Notes: a model not told the origin generated them from the letters alone. 64,000 bases of DNA from Saccharina japonica (GCA_008828725.1 MEHQ01004162.1:62001-126000); one strand, 5' to 3'. Positions 44,504 through 55,990 are shown, numbered from the stretch's first letter. Made by a program: numbers and translations.

Positions 44504-47500
44504 ATGTCTTCCGGGCCAGCTCAAGAGGGGCAAGGCCTTCCCAAAGATGAGGTTCAACAGCTGAGGCATGAGCTTCAGCTGGTGGTCGAGCATTGGCAAA
44601 TGTCAACGGTGCATGCTATGAGGAGCATGATGGCCGAGTTCATGACGGACGACGGCCGATCGGAGTCCAGCGGCGCTGAGGGCAGCGCTGCTGTAGGAGA
44701 GAGACCAGCAGGAAATATTGCTGTATTCACTGCTGTAAGAGAGACTACTACTGCTGCTGTTGGAGCAGCCATTGGCCAAGCAGAGTCCGGCAGCGCCGAG
44801 AGTAGCACTGCTGTAGGGAATAACTCAAGAAGGGCAGGACCCACTCCTGTACGAGAGCCTCTTGCTGCTGTTGGAGCAGCCATTGGCCAATCGGAGTCCG
44901 GCAGCGCCGAGAAAAGCGCTGCTGTAGGGAAGTGCCCACGAGGGGCAGGACCCACCACTGCTGTACGAGGTACTACGGCAGAAGGAGAGACGATTTTTCG
45001 TGATGATGATTCGCGGGATTTCGGATCGACGGGACGCGGGGAAACTGCTTCCTGTCGAGGTTGCCCAGCCAGGGGTCAGCCATACCGGCCAAGGAGGTCT
45101 GGAAAGAGGGGTGCAAACCCCAGCGGTGAGTCCCGTGGAGACTCAGTCGCGACTGCCGGTGGCATTGGCAGCAGCGCCAAGGCCACCGAAGGTAGAACTT
45201 TCGTAGGGAAGTGCTTCAAGTGTGGACAGAAGGGCCATATGATCGCAAACTGTAGAGAGAAGCGGTGCAGTGGTTGCAACGGACTGGGTCACTCTGGCGA
45301 TGTTTGCCTCACGCCGAAAGAAGAGGCTGTGCTGTCGATGGCGAACGAGGTTGGAGCAAAGGACGTTGATATTGGTACGGCCCAGTCTTCAGCTTTCAAG
45401 ACCGAAGCGACAGGCAAGTGCAGTGATGGTTTGGGCAGAATGGGGGAAGGAGAGTCGGCTTGGCAGGTAGGAGACGAGGCCTGGATATGCGATAGTGGAG
45501 CGTCTACTCACATGACGCCCTCAGCAGATTGCATGCTCAACTACAGAGAATGCAACCTAAAACTGCGCATCGCCGATGGTTCAACTCGCTCCATCGAAGG
45601 ATACGGTGACGTTCGCTTTGTCTTTCGGTCCGGAAGCAGTCTCGTGCAAGTGCTGATGACAAACGTTGCGCACGTGCCAGACCTCCGCTATCACTTATTT
45701 TCCCTGCCCACTCTCGTCAAAAACGGTCACACTTTCGAGGGACGCCCCTCGGGGATCGTAGTCCGGCTCAAGTCAGAGCGTTCGATCGTGTTTCCGTCGA
45801 GTGGAAATCTGTACAGCCTTTACGGCTACCGGATTGACAGCAGTAGTGGGGAAAATGCCTGTGCTGTACTCGCCCCAGGGCAACAGCCCAGTAAGCCCGT
45901 GATTGACATCAACAACTACCACTGCGCGGCTGGACACTCCCACGAGGTTCTACTTCGCAAGACCGCGGAGCAGCAAGGAATCGTCCTCAAGGGAAACCTG
46001 CTGGAATGCAGGGGGTGCTCCATGGCGAAGGGATTTCGCAAGAGCATAAAGCAATCCACGCACACACGAGCGGGTAAGAAGCTCGAGAGGGTGTTTGTGG
46101 ATTTGAGTGGCCCCAAGGTGGTAGAGTCTCTTGGCAGGAAGCGGTACACTCTCATTGTGCGCGATGACTTTTCACGGTATACGTGGGTGTATTTTATGCG
46201 CCACAAGTCGGACGCCGCGGAATTGTTCGAGCAGTTCTTCGCGGATTCTCGCGCAGACGATGTCCCTTCGAAAGTGGTCATCGTCAGGTCGGACGGGGGT
46301 GGTGAATTCCGTGGGGGGAAGTTTGGAAACCTGTGTAGAACACGAGGGATCAAGCAGGAATTCACGACGGCAGACAGTCCCCAGTTCAATGGGTTAGTAG
46401 AGCGCGCGCTAGGCTTGATTGAGACGGCCGCAATGGCGGGCCGAATCCAGGCTCGGGAGCTATACCCTGGCGCGCAACTACCCGCAACTGAGTCGTTGTG
46501 GGCTGAAGCGTCGCACTGGGCGTGCGATGCTTTGAACCGTACAGCAACCACCGCTAACCCCGAGAGCAAGTCGCCATACGAGATGTGGTATGGTAGACCC
46601 CCCCCTGTAGTACTTCTTCCTTTCCTCAAGCCTGGCTACTGCAAGGTGAAGAGGGAGAATAAGTCCCAGGCGAAAGCAAAGGAGTGTTTTTACCTTGGCC
46701 CTGCACCCAACTACCCCCGAGACTCGGTACGAGTGCTGACTAGACACCGTACCGTACTGATCACGCGCAACATAATCTCGCAGCGCGTGTCACCTGCACC
46801 ACCTGTACCTGCCCGGTCGAGTGACTCCCTGTCTATGGAAGAGGGGGGGTCCGAGGCAGACGACGGAAGCACGTCGGGTCTAGGTGGTGGGGGGGTGGTG
46901 CATGAGCCGGACGAAGGTTGGGCTCGCCTGAACGACCTCGATTTGACGTGGGGGTTCGATCTGGACGCGTTTTTGGAGGAGCGCGCACAGCAGGCACCTG
47001 CCGCCGGCGATGCCGGCGACGGGACACCAGAGACGATAGGTTCGTCTCAAGGCGGCGCGGTGGACGCCTCCTCAGCCCCGGTAGGGAGGGTCGAAACAGC
47101 CGAGACGATTGATTCGTCTCAAGGGGGCGTGGTGGACGCCTCCTCGGTCCCGGCAGAGAGGGCCGAAAACGACCCGAGCGAGGCATCAGCCTCCGACACC
47201 GACCAAGGGAACGGTGAGGGTCCACCCGCGGTCCTGTCGGGGAGACCAGCTCACGAGCTCAGCAGCTGGGGACGGCTCCCCGCGACAGTAAGGGGCCAGA
47301 CCCGGGGTCAGAGCCAACGCTTGGAGGGCGAGCCTGCTGAATGCCGGCCAAGGATGAGGCCTGAGGTCGAGGACGCGCTGTTTGCGGCAGTGTACAAGTT
47401 GACGATGTCTAGGAGAACGCAGAAGAGTGCATCCTGGACGACGGAGGACGCACTGGCTCTGATGGCTGGAGGACCTGCTGCAGATAACAAAGGGGAGTTA

Positions 47501-47617
47501 AGCGTGCGCATGCCGAGTGGATTCCCGGAAGACGTAGAACCGCCCCCTCAGTCCGTAGCAGATGTCGAGCGTTCACAGTACAAACACAGTACAAAGCACC
47601 GTGGCAAGAGGCCATGA
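44504..47617 (+). CDS. Copia gag-protease-integrase polyprotein, frame ends early (1,037 aa)
   Basis: Starts at an ATG about 57 bp after the left LTR. Residues about 55-155 hold two to three copies of an acidic/Ala repeat (VGAAIGQ.ESGSAE). Two CCHC zinc knuckles follow: CFKCGQKGHMIANC (237-250) and CSGCNGLGHSGDVC (255-268). The aspartic protease motif is DSGAS at about 330-334. The integrase zinc domain is H473-x4-H478...C502-x2-C505, and the catalytic triad is D533, D597 and E633. The C-terminal about 200 residues are a Gly/Ser/acidic linker. The frame ends RSQYKHSTKHRGKRP because CACAGTACAAA is duplicated in tandem at 47,574-47,595. With a single copy the frame would run directly into the RT. 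The start is the first in-frame ATG. Function: packaging, processing and integration of the element. Confidence 0.9.
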   Translation: MSSGPAQEGQGLPKDEVQQLRHELQLVVEHWQMSTVHAMRSMMAEFMTDDGRSESSGAEGSAAVGERPAGNIAVFTAVRETTTAAVGAAIGQAESGSAESSTAVGNNSRRAGPTPVREPLAAVGAAIGQSESGSAEKSAAVGKCPRGAGPTTAVRGTTAEGETIFRDDDSRDFGSTGRGETASCRGCPARGQPYRPRRSGKRGANPSGESRGDSVATAGGIGSSAKATEGRTFVGKCFKCGQKGHMIANCREKRCSGCNGLGHSGDVCLTPKEEAVLSMANEVGAKDVDIGTAQSSAFKTEATGKCSDGLGRMGEGESAWQVGDEAWICDSGASTHMTPSADCMLNYRECNLKLRIADGSTRSIEGYGDVRFVFRSGSSLVQVLMTNVAHVPDLRYHLFSLPTLVKNGHTFEGRPSGIVVRLKSERSIVFPSSGNLYSLYGYRIDSSSGENACAVLAPGQQPSKPVIDINNYHCAAGHSHEVLLRKTAEQQGIVLKGNLLECRGCSMAKGFRKSIKQSTHTRAGKKLERVFVDLSGPKVVESLGRKRYTLIVRDDFSRYTWVYFMRHKSDAAELFEQFFADSRADDVPSKVVIVRSDGGGEFRGGKFGNLCRTRGIKQEFTTADSPQFNGLVERALGLIETAAMAGRIQARELYPGAQLPATESLWAEASHWACDALNRTATTANPESKSPYEMWYGRPPPVVLLPFLKPGYCKVKRENKSQAKAKECFYLGPAPNYPRDSVRVLTRHRTVLITRNIISQRVSPAPPVPARSSDSLSMEEGGSEADDGSTSGLGGGGVVHEPDEGWARLNDLDLTWGFDLDAFLEERAQQAPAAGDAGDGTPETIGSSQGGAVDASSAPVGRVETAETIDSSQGGVVDASSVPAERAENDPSEASASDTDQGNGEGPPAVLSGRPAHELSSWGRLPATVRGQTRGQSQRLEGEPAECRPRMRPEVEDALFAAVYKLTMSRRTQKSASWTTEDALALMAGGPAADNKGELSVRMPSGFPEDVEPPPQSVADVERSQYKHSTKHRGKRP

Positions 47618-49097
47618 AGATTGAATTGGACGGTCACAAAACGTCCGGTACGTTTGAAGCAGCGATACCGCCGCAAGGGCGGAAACCTGTACGGTCGAAG
47701 TGGGTGTTTACCTACAAGACGGACAAGGATGGCCTGATAGTAAAGACAAAGGCTAGACTTGTGGCTAAGGGGTTTAGCCAGGTGCAGGATGTAGATTACT
47801 TTCAAACGTTCGCACCAACTCCGTCGTCAGCGTCAGTGAAATTTCTGGCAGCTGTTGCCAACGAACACGGTCTGAAGATTTTTCATTTAGACGTCGCACA
47901 AGCTTTTGTTCGCGCGAAACTCGACGCTGAGATATACATGAAACTACCCGGTGGGTGTGGTGACATGTCAGGCAAGATCGTTCGCCTGAACCGATCGCTG
48001 TATGGTCTGAAGTAGAGTGGACGACAGTGGGCCGGATTATTGGTAGAAACCGTGGTAGAGTACGGTATGGAGCAGTGTAGGACTGATCCTTGTGTTTTTC
48101 GCATGGTTGTGGACGGCAATGTACAACTGATCATGGCTGTTCATGTAGATGACATCGTGATTGCAGGTTCGGACGAGTCATGCAGAGATTTTCATGCCGC
48201 GTTAGTAACGAAATTCCCCACGAATAACCTCGGAGAACTGACTTGGTACACTGGTTGTGCTTTCAAACGCGACTGGGAAGTGGGGACTTTGGAGATTACG
48301 CAGAAGGCGTTTATTGAGAGCATGTTGGATCGTTTTGGCGTTAACTCATCCTCTGACATCCCCGCTACCCCTGGTGTGGAACTAGGTCCAAGAGAGGAAG
48401 GCGAACCTGGTGGAGACTGGCCTTACAAGGAGGCTGTTGGCAGTTTGATGTGGCTGTCGACCATGACGAGGCCGGACATCTCCAACGCTGTGCGTGCTGT
48501 GGCGCGTCACTCTCACAACCCTACTGAGAGGCACTGGAGAGCAGTTTTGAAGATTATGGAGTACCTTCACGGGACCAGGTTTTTGGGATTAACTTTTGTG
48601 CGGGGTTCGGGACTGGCCTTGGATGCGTATAGTGATGCCGACTATGCTGATAAGGCGAACGATAGGCGCGCGGTATCGGGGACGGTATTTACCTTGGGGG
48701 GTGCGGCTGTCAGTTGGGCAAGTAGCACGCAGAGGTGTGTAACGTTATCCACAGCAGAAGCAGAGTAAGTTGCCCTAGGTGAAGGGGTGAAGGAGGCTTT
48801 GTTCACGGGCGCGGTCTATCGTTTATCTGTCCAGAGCTAAGCGGATCATGTGTCCGGGTTTACGAAGATAACCAGGGGGCTATAGCATTGGCTCAGAACC
48901 CTCTTAGTTCTGCTCGGAGCAAGCATATCGACGTACGTTTTCATTTTGTTAGGGAGCTGCTTCGTGCGAAGAAGCTCGACATTCAGTTCGTAGCTTAGAA
49001 AGACCAGCATGCGGATATTTTGACGAAATCCCTTGCTGCGACCCCTTTTAAGCTTCACCGTTGGTTCTTGTTGCATCTGCCGTTGGAGGGTGAGTAA
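47585..49097 (+). pseudogene. Copia reverse transcriptase-RNase H region, disrupted
   Basis: RT begins APWQEAMKIELDG and continues KWVFTYKTDKDG, GFSQVQDVDYFQTFAP and LDVAQAFVRAKL. It is interrupted by TAG at 48,013-48,015, exactly where copia proteins normally have Gln after LYGLK. It resumes with the HVDDIVIAG box (the YVDD-type active site) and GSLMWLS.MTRPDI. RNase H (YSDADYADKANDRRAVSG, STAEAE) is cut by TAA at 48,766-48,768. A frameshift near 48,820 moves the rest into a third frame (VYEDNQGAIALAQNP, KHIDVRFHFVREL), with one more TAG at 48,996-48,998 before the natural TAA at 49,095-49,097. Five lesions therefore affect RT/RNase H, while gag and integrase are intact. Confidence 0.92.
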
Positions 49098-49405
49098 GGG
49101 GTATGAGCATTATCCGATGTACCATGTTTGAGTTATACGAGGAATAATTTGTCAGGTCGCCACCCCGCGCTACTTTGAGGGGCATGGGTGAGTACGGCAC
49201 CACTTGGCATCTTATTTTCTGGCCATGGTCATCGCTCGGAATGCGGCCGTTGTTTCAAATGCAATGGTTTGGAGAATATGAGTTATATAGGGGGTTTTGA
49301 CCCGGTGGTCGGGTTTCCTCCTGCGGGACTGTTGTTGGCTGTTAGGTCCTAGCTTGTCTTGATTGTCCTTTCGGTCTTGTCATTGCTGTCAAGAGCCAGG
49401 GAGGG
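49098..49405 (+). other. 3' untranslated part of the copia element with polypurine tract
   Basis: About 300 bp without coding signal. AAGAGCCAGGGAGGG at 49,391-49,405 lies directly before the right LTR and fits a polypurine tract for plus-strand priming, interrupted by CC. The stretch after the left LTR (44,447 on) would hold the primer-binding site, but I cannot match it to a tRNA. Confidence 0.6.
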
Positions 49406-49630
49406 TGTTCCCTTGGATCGTGTCAGCAACGACGGTTACAAAAGTTGTAGAGGGTTGCGTATATATTCGCAGGCGTTATTATGGAATTTTGCCTCGTGCG
49501 GGACGAGAGTTCGAGCACTCCGCTCTCTCTCCGCTCTCTCTCTCTCGCTCTGTCCTCTAATGCAACGACCTTAAAACATCTCATCAGACTGCGGGGCAGT
49601 CAGGGCATCCAGATTTGCAATCTACCAACA
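49406..49630 (+). repeat. Right LTR (225 bp)
   Basis: Identical to the left LTR except for three substitutions near the start (GTTT against CCTT, and C against A at base 20) and an 11-bp duplication within the CT-rich stretch. Followed by AATAG. Confidence 0.93.
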
Positions 49631-49635
49631 AATAG

Positions 49636-52600
49636 GACATCATTAATTGTTGACAAATACTCTACGTAGTTATCTCGCAACGCTAATACCTGCTACTACT
49701 GTAGTATCGTGTTCATCCTGTTTATTTAGACACCCGCGTGCTACTAGCACGTACTGGAGCGCTATGCTGTTTTATCCATTGCGTATACTATTTATAGTCT
49801 ATGTTCTCCAGGAAAGTGCCTATTTGTAGTACCTCCGGAGGCACAAGTCGCGATGCCAGTACTCGTAGTGTGACTCCCTATGTATCATGACATAATGTCG
49901 CTGTATTCATACCACCATAATATTGATATTTTACATTGCCGCAACTCTGCCGGCAGGGCAACCAGTATAACATACTGGACCAAACTTTCCGCAACCCCTT
50001 CAAATCAACACAATATTTTCCTGCGGGAACAAATAATACAATTTCCTGCGACACCCGGCCCCCGTTTCGTACATTCTCCGAAGTCTACGATACAACGCCA
50101 TTTTTTCTATTAATTCATTCTAATTCAAGTCATTAATTACTTTTCACCTTCGAAGGACACGATAATCATGGATGACCTTGGCATATTTCCCATTAAACGA
50201 TCCCCAAACATTGACGCCATACCACAGCGGAAACTGGTAGCTGATAAACATCAGCGGCGCGGCCTCCGCTGGATCTTGGCGTGAGCTTCGTGGGTGACCT
50301 GGGATATGATTTCTGGCGAACGCATGCGGTCTTCTATTTCTGACGGCGCCAAACTAGTAGGGGGACTTTTCCTTATGTTGAACGAGTCAAACTACAGTAG
50401 GACGGGTTCGCTTGTATCGAAGAACAGCCGCCGCTCATGACGTGTGCATCCATCGACTCCGGTTGGAACCGTTCACTGCACTTCCGGCTGTGAACATCAT
50501 CTTTTTTGTGTGTGATTCCAGCCGTGCGATTGCTTCTGCATGTATATCGAGACAGTCGAACCTGTTAGCTTGCCCGGACCCATTGTCGATGTCTGGGTCC
50601 TACTACTGCCATATAGCAGCACATGCAGTCTTAACAGCGAGGCACGCGTACCACGCCGCAGCAACATCAAGACACGTAAAACTATTAAACGGAAAGTTGC
50701 TGCTCTCATGTCGTGCGCATCTAACATCACGGATAAAAACAGATGCATGATATCTCGGGCGTGTTGTGCTGCCCGTCGTGTTTTTGCTGATATGCGCTTT
50801 CTCGTTCATGTATGCCAGCACAACATATAGGCCGTTTGTGGTGGTTTTGGCCCGAAATTTACTGGGAGTAAAACATCGGCTCTCTCGTCAAAAAGCATAG
50901 TGTACGAAAGCTAGCCTAGTAACAGCTACAGTATTTGAGAGTACGAAATGTCGGATAGCAGCGCGTTGGGGGCAAGAGCGTATAAACGGTACAGTCACCG
51001 AGGGAGTGAACATCGGGAGGAGGTTCAAGAAGGCTCTGCGTCATACAAACGATAGCATCATTGGACAGTGACGCCGTACAGTCTTATAAGCAATACGTGG
51101 TACCGCAGTACGTACACAGTCGCAGCGACTGGACCAGCAACATTTTATGGACGGATTGGTTTAGAAGAAGCGGTTAGACATGAAGGAGTTTCGCGGTGAA
51201 TTAGGAGGTTGAATGGTAACGGCAGATGACAGTATCATTCTGAGTGGCAGTTCATGGTTTGATATTTGGTATAGCTATAAAGAGCGAACGATAATGCGAA
51301 AACATTGTCCTTGGTTCGATTGACCCTACAGTAGTAGTGTTGCACGAGAACACCGACAGGCGTCTACCACGCGTTGTAATCATACTTAAACCAGCGATTG
51401 GTGTGGACAGCAGGGTTGTTCCACGTGGTTTTGGTCGCGCTCTCGGATCCCCCACTCAAACCCGTTGTGTGCAGCACAAACACCAGGTACAGCCTTACTG
51501 CAAAACGGTGCTTTGTTGATCCCACACGAAAGCATGGGCGTGCGCCTACACATTCCTTCAAGGGCATACTCCTAAACTTGGACGCGCTCTCGGATGCCTC
51601 ACACCATAACCGTTCAGTGCATCACAAACACCAGGTACAACCTTACTGAAATCCAGTAATTCGTTTATTTCGCACGCAGGCATGGGTGCGCGGCTACACA
51701 TCCCTTGGAATAGATACTCCTAAACTCGTCCGTGCGAACCCGCAGACTAAGCGACCATCTCTTTAGTGTCGCTATGGGCACTGCTTGTATATGACAGACG
51801 CAAGCGTGAAGCTTTTACGTGTGCCCGGCCTTTCCAGTCGGAGGTAGACAGTCGATAATGCTGCTGGTAACACGACCAGCTTACCTCACCGGCGAACTGT
51901 AGGGATTCAACCACGTCCTGCCCTCGACAACCACAGGGGTACGTAAGTGTGAAACATCAATTAGCCAGGAACACCGAGTAAGAGATAACACACCCACGTG
52001 ATAAAGGCCGCTTTGTTAGGCGTTCGTCAAGAACGCGCAGCACTACCAATGTCACCTTACAGCGCGCACGTAGTAATACGCATTCCGTCTATTGGGAGGC
52101 TTTCTACTCGCTCCGTGGCCACCCGGGCAGACTTATTCAGCCGATGCGGTAATCCTCATCGTTGTCCGGCACATACTTTCTTTCGTCTTACCTTCGAACC
52201 ACCAAAGGGGGTAGCGTACGGCGGGCATTGTACATGATATAGTCAGGACTGAATGACACAGTACCCAACTACTGTTGTGAAGGCGATCTCTTGATGCAGG
52301 TGTTGGGGACCACATGAACGGGGTGGGTACTGCGACAGCCTTGGCCTCGCCGTTGATGGCTTCTGCCAGAATAGGCAACAAAGGCCTATTGGAGATAATA
52401 GCTCTAAAACGATTAAGCGGATATGGGTATGCCCCATAGCGTACCCTGAAGGTCCACACACGCAGAGAGACACCGTATACGAAGGGCGCTGCATTCATCT
52501 GGGTACGCAAAAAACAACGGTGACACGTAGACGCCTCTACGGCAGCTACCTTTCTGTCAACAAAGATGCAAACTGCCACACCCATATCAGGCGTGCTTGG

Positions 52601-53365
52601 TGGTTTATTCGGCATTCATCGAACACGATCGGGTTACGTGACGTACTATCTCGGGGTTGACAATTTTTTTCCAGCTGCATCTCAATTGTTGACCTCCACG
52701 CCACAGAGTCGGAACAACCCCGCCGAGTCCCTCTTGGGCTACCCAGTCCAAAGCCACGTTCGGTACGCAGATAATCGGTCGGATCCAAGATCAATACGGC
52801 AAGGAAGCATTAATAATTTTCGGAGGCTCTCCGCTTGGATTGCCCCATGCCTCCATCCAAAACTGACTCGTGAATATGTATATATAACCTTAACTTTACC
52901 CCGATGAATAAATGCATGGCCTATGTGCCAACGGAAAATAATACGCAACACAAATAAATGGGATACATGATTGTTCCCAAGTTGAAGGGCTCTGTCCCGT
53001 CAAACATATTTCGGTGTAAAATCATGCTATCCTCGATCGTACCATGCTTCCTCAAACATAAACCACTCCCACTCTCTCCTGCTTGCGAAATACATTCTTC
53101 AGGATGGATAGGCCTGACCCGGGCAACTCGACTAGTTGTGTCCTCTTTTTATCACGCCGAGTTGGGTTCACCAGGCTCTATACAGCGAGCCTGGGAACTC
53201 TGATCCCCAGAGGCCAACACTATGGGCAACAGCCAAATGCTATATATCACACTCTAACAAGCTACAGCTGTGGCAAGATGTTAGGCTGTGAGCTCGCAAT
53301 CGAAAGCCACCACCACGCAAAGTTGAACAGAGTGTAAAGATGTCCCGGTTGACGTTGAAAACGTT
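49636..53365. other. 3.7-kb stretch without a supported gene
   Basis: Frames of 112-160 codons exist on both strands (for example minus 52,133-52,615, MPNKPPSTPDMGVAVCIF...) but none shows a domain I recognise. The only clear repeat is the 147-bp tandem pair at 51,442-51,740. Confidence 0.45.
51442..51740 (+). repeat. 147-bp tandem pair
   Basis: Two copies, starting CTCGGATCC at 51,442 and CTCGGATGC at 51,589, share CACAAACACCAGGTACA, GCATGGG(C/T)GTGCG and ATACTCCTAAACT. Identity is about 75% by eye. Confidence 0.75.
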
Positions 53366-54502
53366 TCAAAACGCGCACTCAGTTTTAATGCAAAATGACG
53401 GGCTCCTCACTGCACCGTCGGATGGGCTATGAGCGTCTGCCTTGCTGCTAGCCGTCCCAACCGTGCAAACGAGTCCGACCTGGAGACTGCCGTGATAAGG
53501 GCAGTGGGTGGGCCGCTTTCCGGTGAGGCCCCAGCGCGCTTTTTTCTTACAACAACCCACTCGGCATATGGCACGGAAGTAAACCACGTGGTCGCCCATC
53601 AGTTCGCCCTTGTGGCTGGCGCACACAGTGGCCACGTCATCGAGGTTTACACCCCAACTCGCTGACCTATTGCACCCATCATGTGAGCAACACCCATAGA
53701 CGGCTAGGAGTACCATGTTTTCATCAGCATGTTGCTTGCAGTACGCCGCCGTCTTGCTTCCCTTAACGTTAAAAGTGGCTCTTTTAGTGCAGGACGGATT
53801 CGAGCAACGCTTATGATTCACGTTAACCATGCCGTCCTTCGCGTGGGCTTTGCAGCACGCCGCCGCCGTGGTGCTACCGTCGACACCGAAACTCGGCCTT
53901 GTAGTGCAGGAATGATGTGAGCAACGCTTGAATTTAACGTTCACCATGCCGGCCTTGGCGTGGGTTTTGCAGTACGTCGCCGTCTTGCTACCCGGAACGC
54001 TGAAATTCGGCCTTCTAGTGCAGGAGGGATTTGCGCAACGCTTGTTTTTAACATTCACCATGCCGTCCTTCGCATGGGCTTTGCAGTACGCCGCTGTTTT
54101 GCTACCGTCGAAGCTGAATATCGGCCTTGTCGTGCAGGCGTGATGTGAGAAACACTTCATTTTAACGTTCACCATGCCGGCTATCGCGTGGGCCCTGCAG
54201 TACGCCGCTGTCTTGCTAACTTCAACCCCGAAAGTAGAGTGTTTAGTGCAAATTTTATGCGAGCAACGCCTTTCAGCAAAGGACACCATGCTGTACCCAG
54301 CGTGCTGTTTGCAGAACACGGCCGTCTTGCTACCTTCGAAGTTGAAAGTCGAAAGCTTAGTGCAGAAGTCATGTGAGCAACGTTTGGCATTGATGTTCAC
54401 CATACCGTCCTCAGCATGTTGGCTGCAATACGCCGCTGTTTTGCTACCTTCGACATTGAAATTAGCGCTCCGCGTGCAGGAATTACCTGAGCAACGCGCC
54501 AT
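53366..54502 (-). CDS. EsV-1-7 repeat cysteine-rich protein, paralogue B (378 aa)
   Basis: Nine tandem 38-residue units of C-x4-C-x16-C-x2-H-x12 with first cysteines at about 4, 42, 80, 117/118, 156, 194 and 233, then two diverged units. The unit core (N/G)(V/F)EGSKTAAYC and the linker DGMVNV match paralogue A. In unit 4 the first Cys is displaced by one residue (KCFSHHAC). Unit 6 has one extra residue (AACCKAH), and one extra residue also precedes unit 8. Whether these units still bind metal is uncertain. The C-terminal tail ends KTECAF, as in A. Many differences from A are silent (for example across GSKTAAYC), which fits selection on the protein. The start at 54,502 (MARCSGNSC) is chosen because homology with A begins there and because a conserved AG lies 29 nt upstream; an upstream in-frame ATG at 54,577 would lie in the presumed intron. 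The role of the family is not established beyond developmental regulation by IMM. Confidence 0.88.
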   Translation of the reverse strand: MARCSGNSCTRSANFNVEGSKTAAYCSQHAEDGMVNINAKRCSHDFCTKLSTFNFEGSKTAVFCKQHAGYSMVSFAERRCSHKICTKHSTFGVEVSKTAAYCRAHAIAGMVNVKMKCFSHHACTTRPIFSFDGSKTAAYCKAHAKDGMVNVKNKRCANPSCTRRPNFSVPGSKTATYCKTHAKAGMVNVKFKRCSHHSCTTRPSFGVDGSTTAAACCKAHAKDGMVNVNHKRCSNPSCTKRATFNVKGSKTAAYCKQHADENMVLLAVYGCCSHDGCNRSASWGVNLDDVATVCASHKGELMGDHVVYFRAICRVGCCKKKARWGLTGKRPTHCPYHGSLQVGLVCTVGTASSKADAHSPSDGAVRSPSFCIKTECAF

Positions 54503-54550
54503 TCTTGCCCAATACCGTGGCGGTGAAGAACCTGGGGCAAAGAAACAGCG
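54503..54550 (-). promoter_or_regulatory. Probable 3' splice site and short 5' UTR of EsV-1-7 gene B
   Basis: Read on the minus strand, TTTCTTTGCCCCAG ends at 54,532 and is followed by 29 nt before the ATG, exactly as in paralogue A. The conservation of both the pyrimidine-AG motif and the spacing suggests an intron shared by the two genes. Confidence 0.5.
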
Positions 54551-55707
54551 GACGTGAAAACAGAAAGTGAGGTGCATTGCTGAGCAACCACACCTGTCGT
54601 TAGATCATCGTTTATTGGTATACAACCACGGAGTTGACGGCTTCGTAGTCCAAGGCCGGACTGACATGGATCTATACAGTTCGCATAAAAATGAAGTTAT
54701 CTTGGCGTGGACCGGTGTGATGCGTCGCCTTTTCAAATCCTGGCAAGCTAAATGTAGCGTTTGTCGTTTGCCCAAGATTGTATCCTTGAGAGGTTCTGTT
54801 GTATCGCCTACTTCTCAAGCAGTTCGAAGGGTTGTGTGATACGCATAGAGGTACTGAGTTCACGGGTTGTATGTGTGATGTAGGCCATCATCGTCTGGGT
54901 ATACACGGTGTTTTACTTATATAATATAAACTCGTAACTACGTAGGGATCACAAGGGGTCTATTCGCCCCAATGGCGAATCGTCCGAAATATTAGAATCG
55001 GCAGCAACTTGACAAGAGGACGCATGCTACGGTAGAGGTGCACCATGCTATTTCTGAGCTCCTCACTTAAGGAGCGTCATATCTCACCGGAACAATGATT
55101 TTGGAGGAACATAGAAGTGCTGCCGGATGAGAAATCTCAGGACCGAAGTATATTCTGAAACATTATTCGTCACAAAAATGAAAGTTCCGACGAATTTGGG
55201 TTAAGGAGCCCGATCGTTCAGAAACATATTCAGTCGAAAAGTGCTACCTCTATCGTAGCACGTGTCAGAGGTGCAGGCATCGTACCTTTTGTAGGTATAC
55301 ACGCAGCATACAGAGATGTTCGGCAATAGGGCGAACTCATCAAAGCCAGCAGTAGTACAGAAAGACGGTCCAAGGAAGCGCACCACACCTAGTACAACAT
55401 GCCTACTGTAAGGTACTTATATGCATGTACATACAGGACATGGCACTTAATTAGAACATGGTGGATATCAAGGGCAGACTGACATTCGTATAGAAACATG
55501 TATATCTAGGAGGCGTTGAACCGAAATTAGGGTGCCGTAAACATCACCCGTCCTCAAAGAAAGATGTTCAGTTTGGACAGCCTCGCTATTTTTTATCAAT
55601 AAGTGTCCCGTACTGTAGTGCAATGCCGTCATGCAATCACGCACCACACAGCACGAAACAAAGTTAAGCAGAACAGCAGCAGTAGGAGTAAAATACACGG
55701 ATGGTAG
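54551..55707. other. Intergenic stretch containing dispersed repeat R8 copy b
   Basis: R8 copy b lies at 55,065-55,245 (see 27,810-27,990). No open frame here has support as a gene. Confidence 0.5.
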
Positions 55708-55990
55708 CCTGGTGCAGCAGATGGCAACCCATACAATTAACACCACGCGCGCGTGTTGTACTGCACCATTGTCCCTTGGGAGCCGACGACTCCGCGGTTT
55801 ATATGCCAAGCCAGTTGAATATCAGCGGTTCCTCAAGGCGATTTTCTTCAGCCGTGTGAATACAACCTTTTTTGGTGTTCAGCGTTTGCGAGGGTACGTC
55901 GTCATCCTCTTGTCGAAGAGGAACTAATTCCAGAGAAACAACAGCACCAACATGCCTCGCATGCTGACACACCCACAGCTGCAGGAGTAA

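Larger units (their letters stand above)
44233..49630 (+). mobile_element. Ty1/copia LTR retrotransposon, full length but pol-defective
   Basis: 5,398 bp bounded by LTRs that begin TGTTC and end CCAACA, flanked by the 5-bp target duplication AATAG (44,228-44,232 and 49,631-49,635). Order of domains is gag, protease, integrase, RT, RNase H; integrase before RT defines Ty1/copia. The two LTRs differ by three substitutions and one 11-bp CT-rich indel, suggesting a fairly recent insertion. The 3' half of pol nevertheless carries an 11-bp tandem duplication, a second frameshift and three in-frame stops. The copy cannot make a full polyprotein as it stands. Confidence 0.95.

Noticed and set aside
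44504..49097. Alternative genetic code with read-through of TAG and TAA to explain the stops in pol
   Set aside because: Two frameshifts accompany the stops, and the EsV-1-7 genes end normally at TAA and TGA where homology ends, so ordinary decay is the simpler reading.
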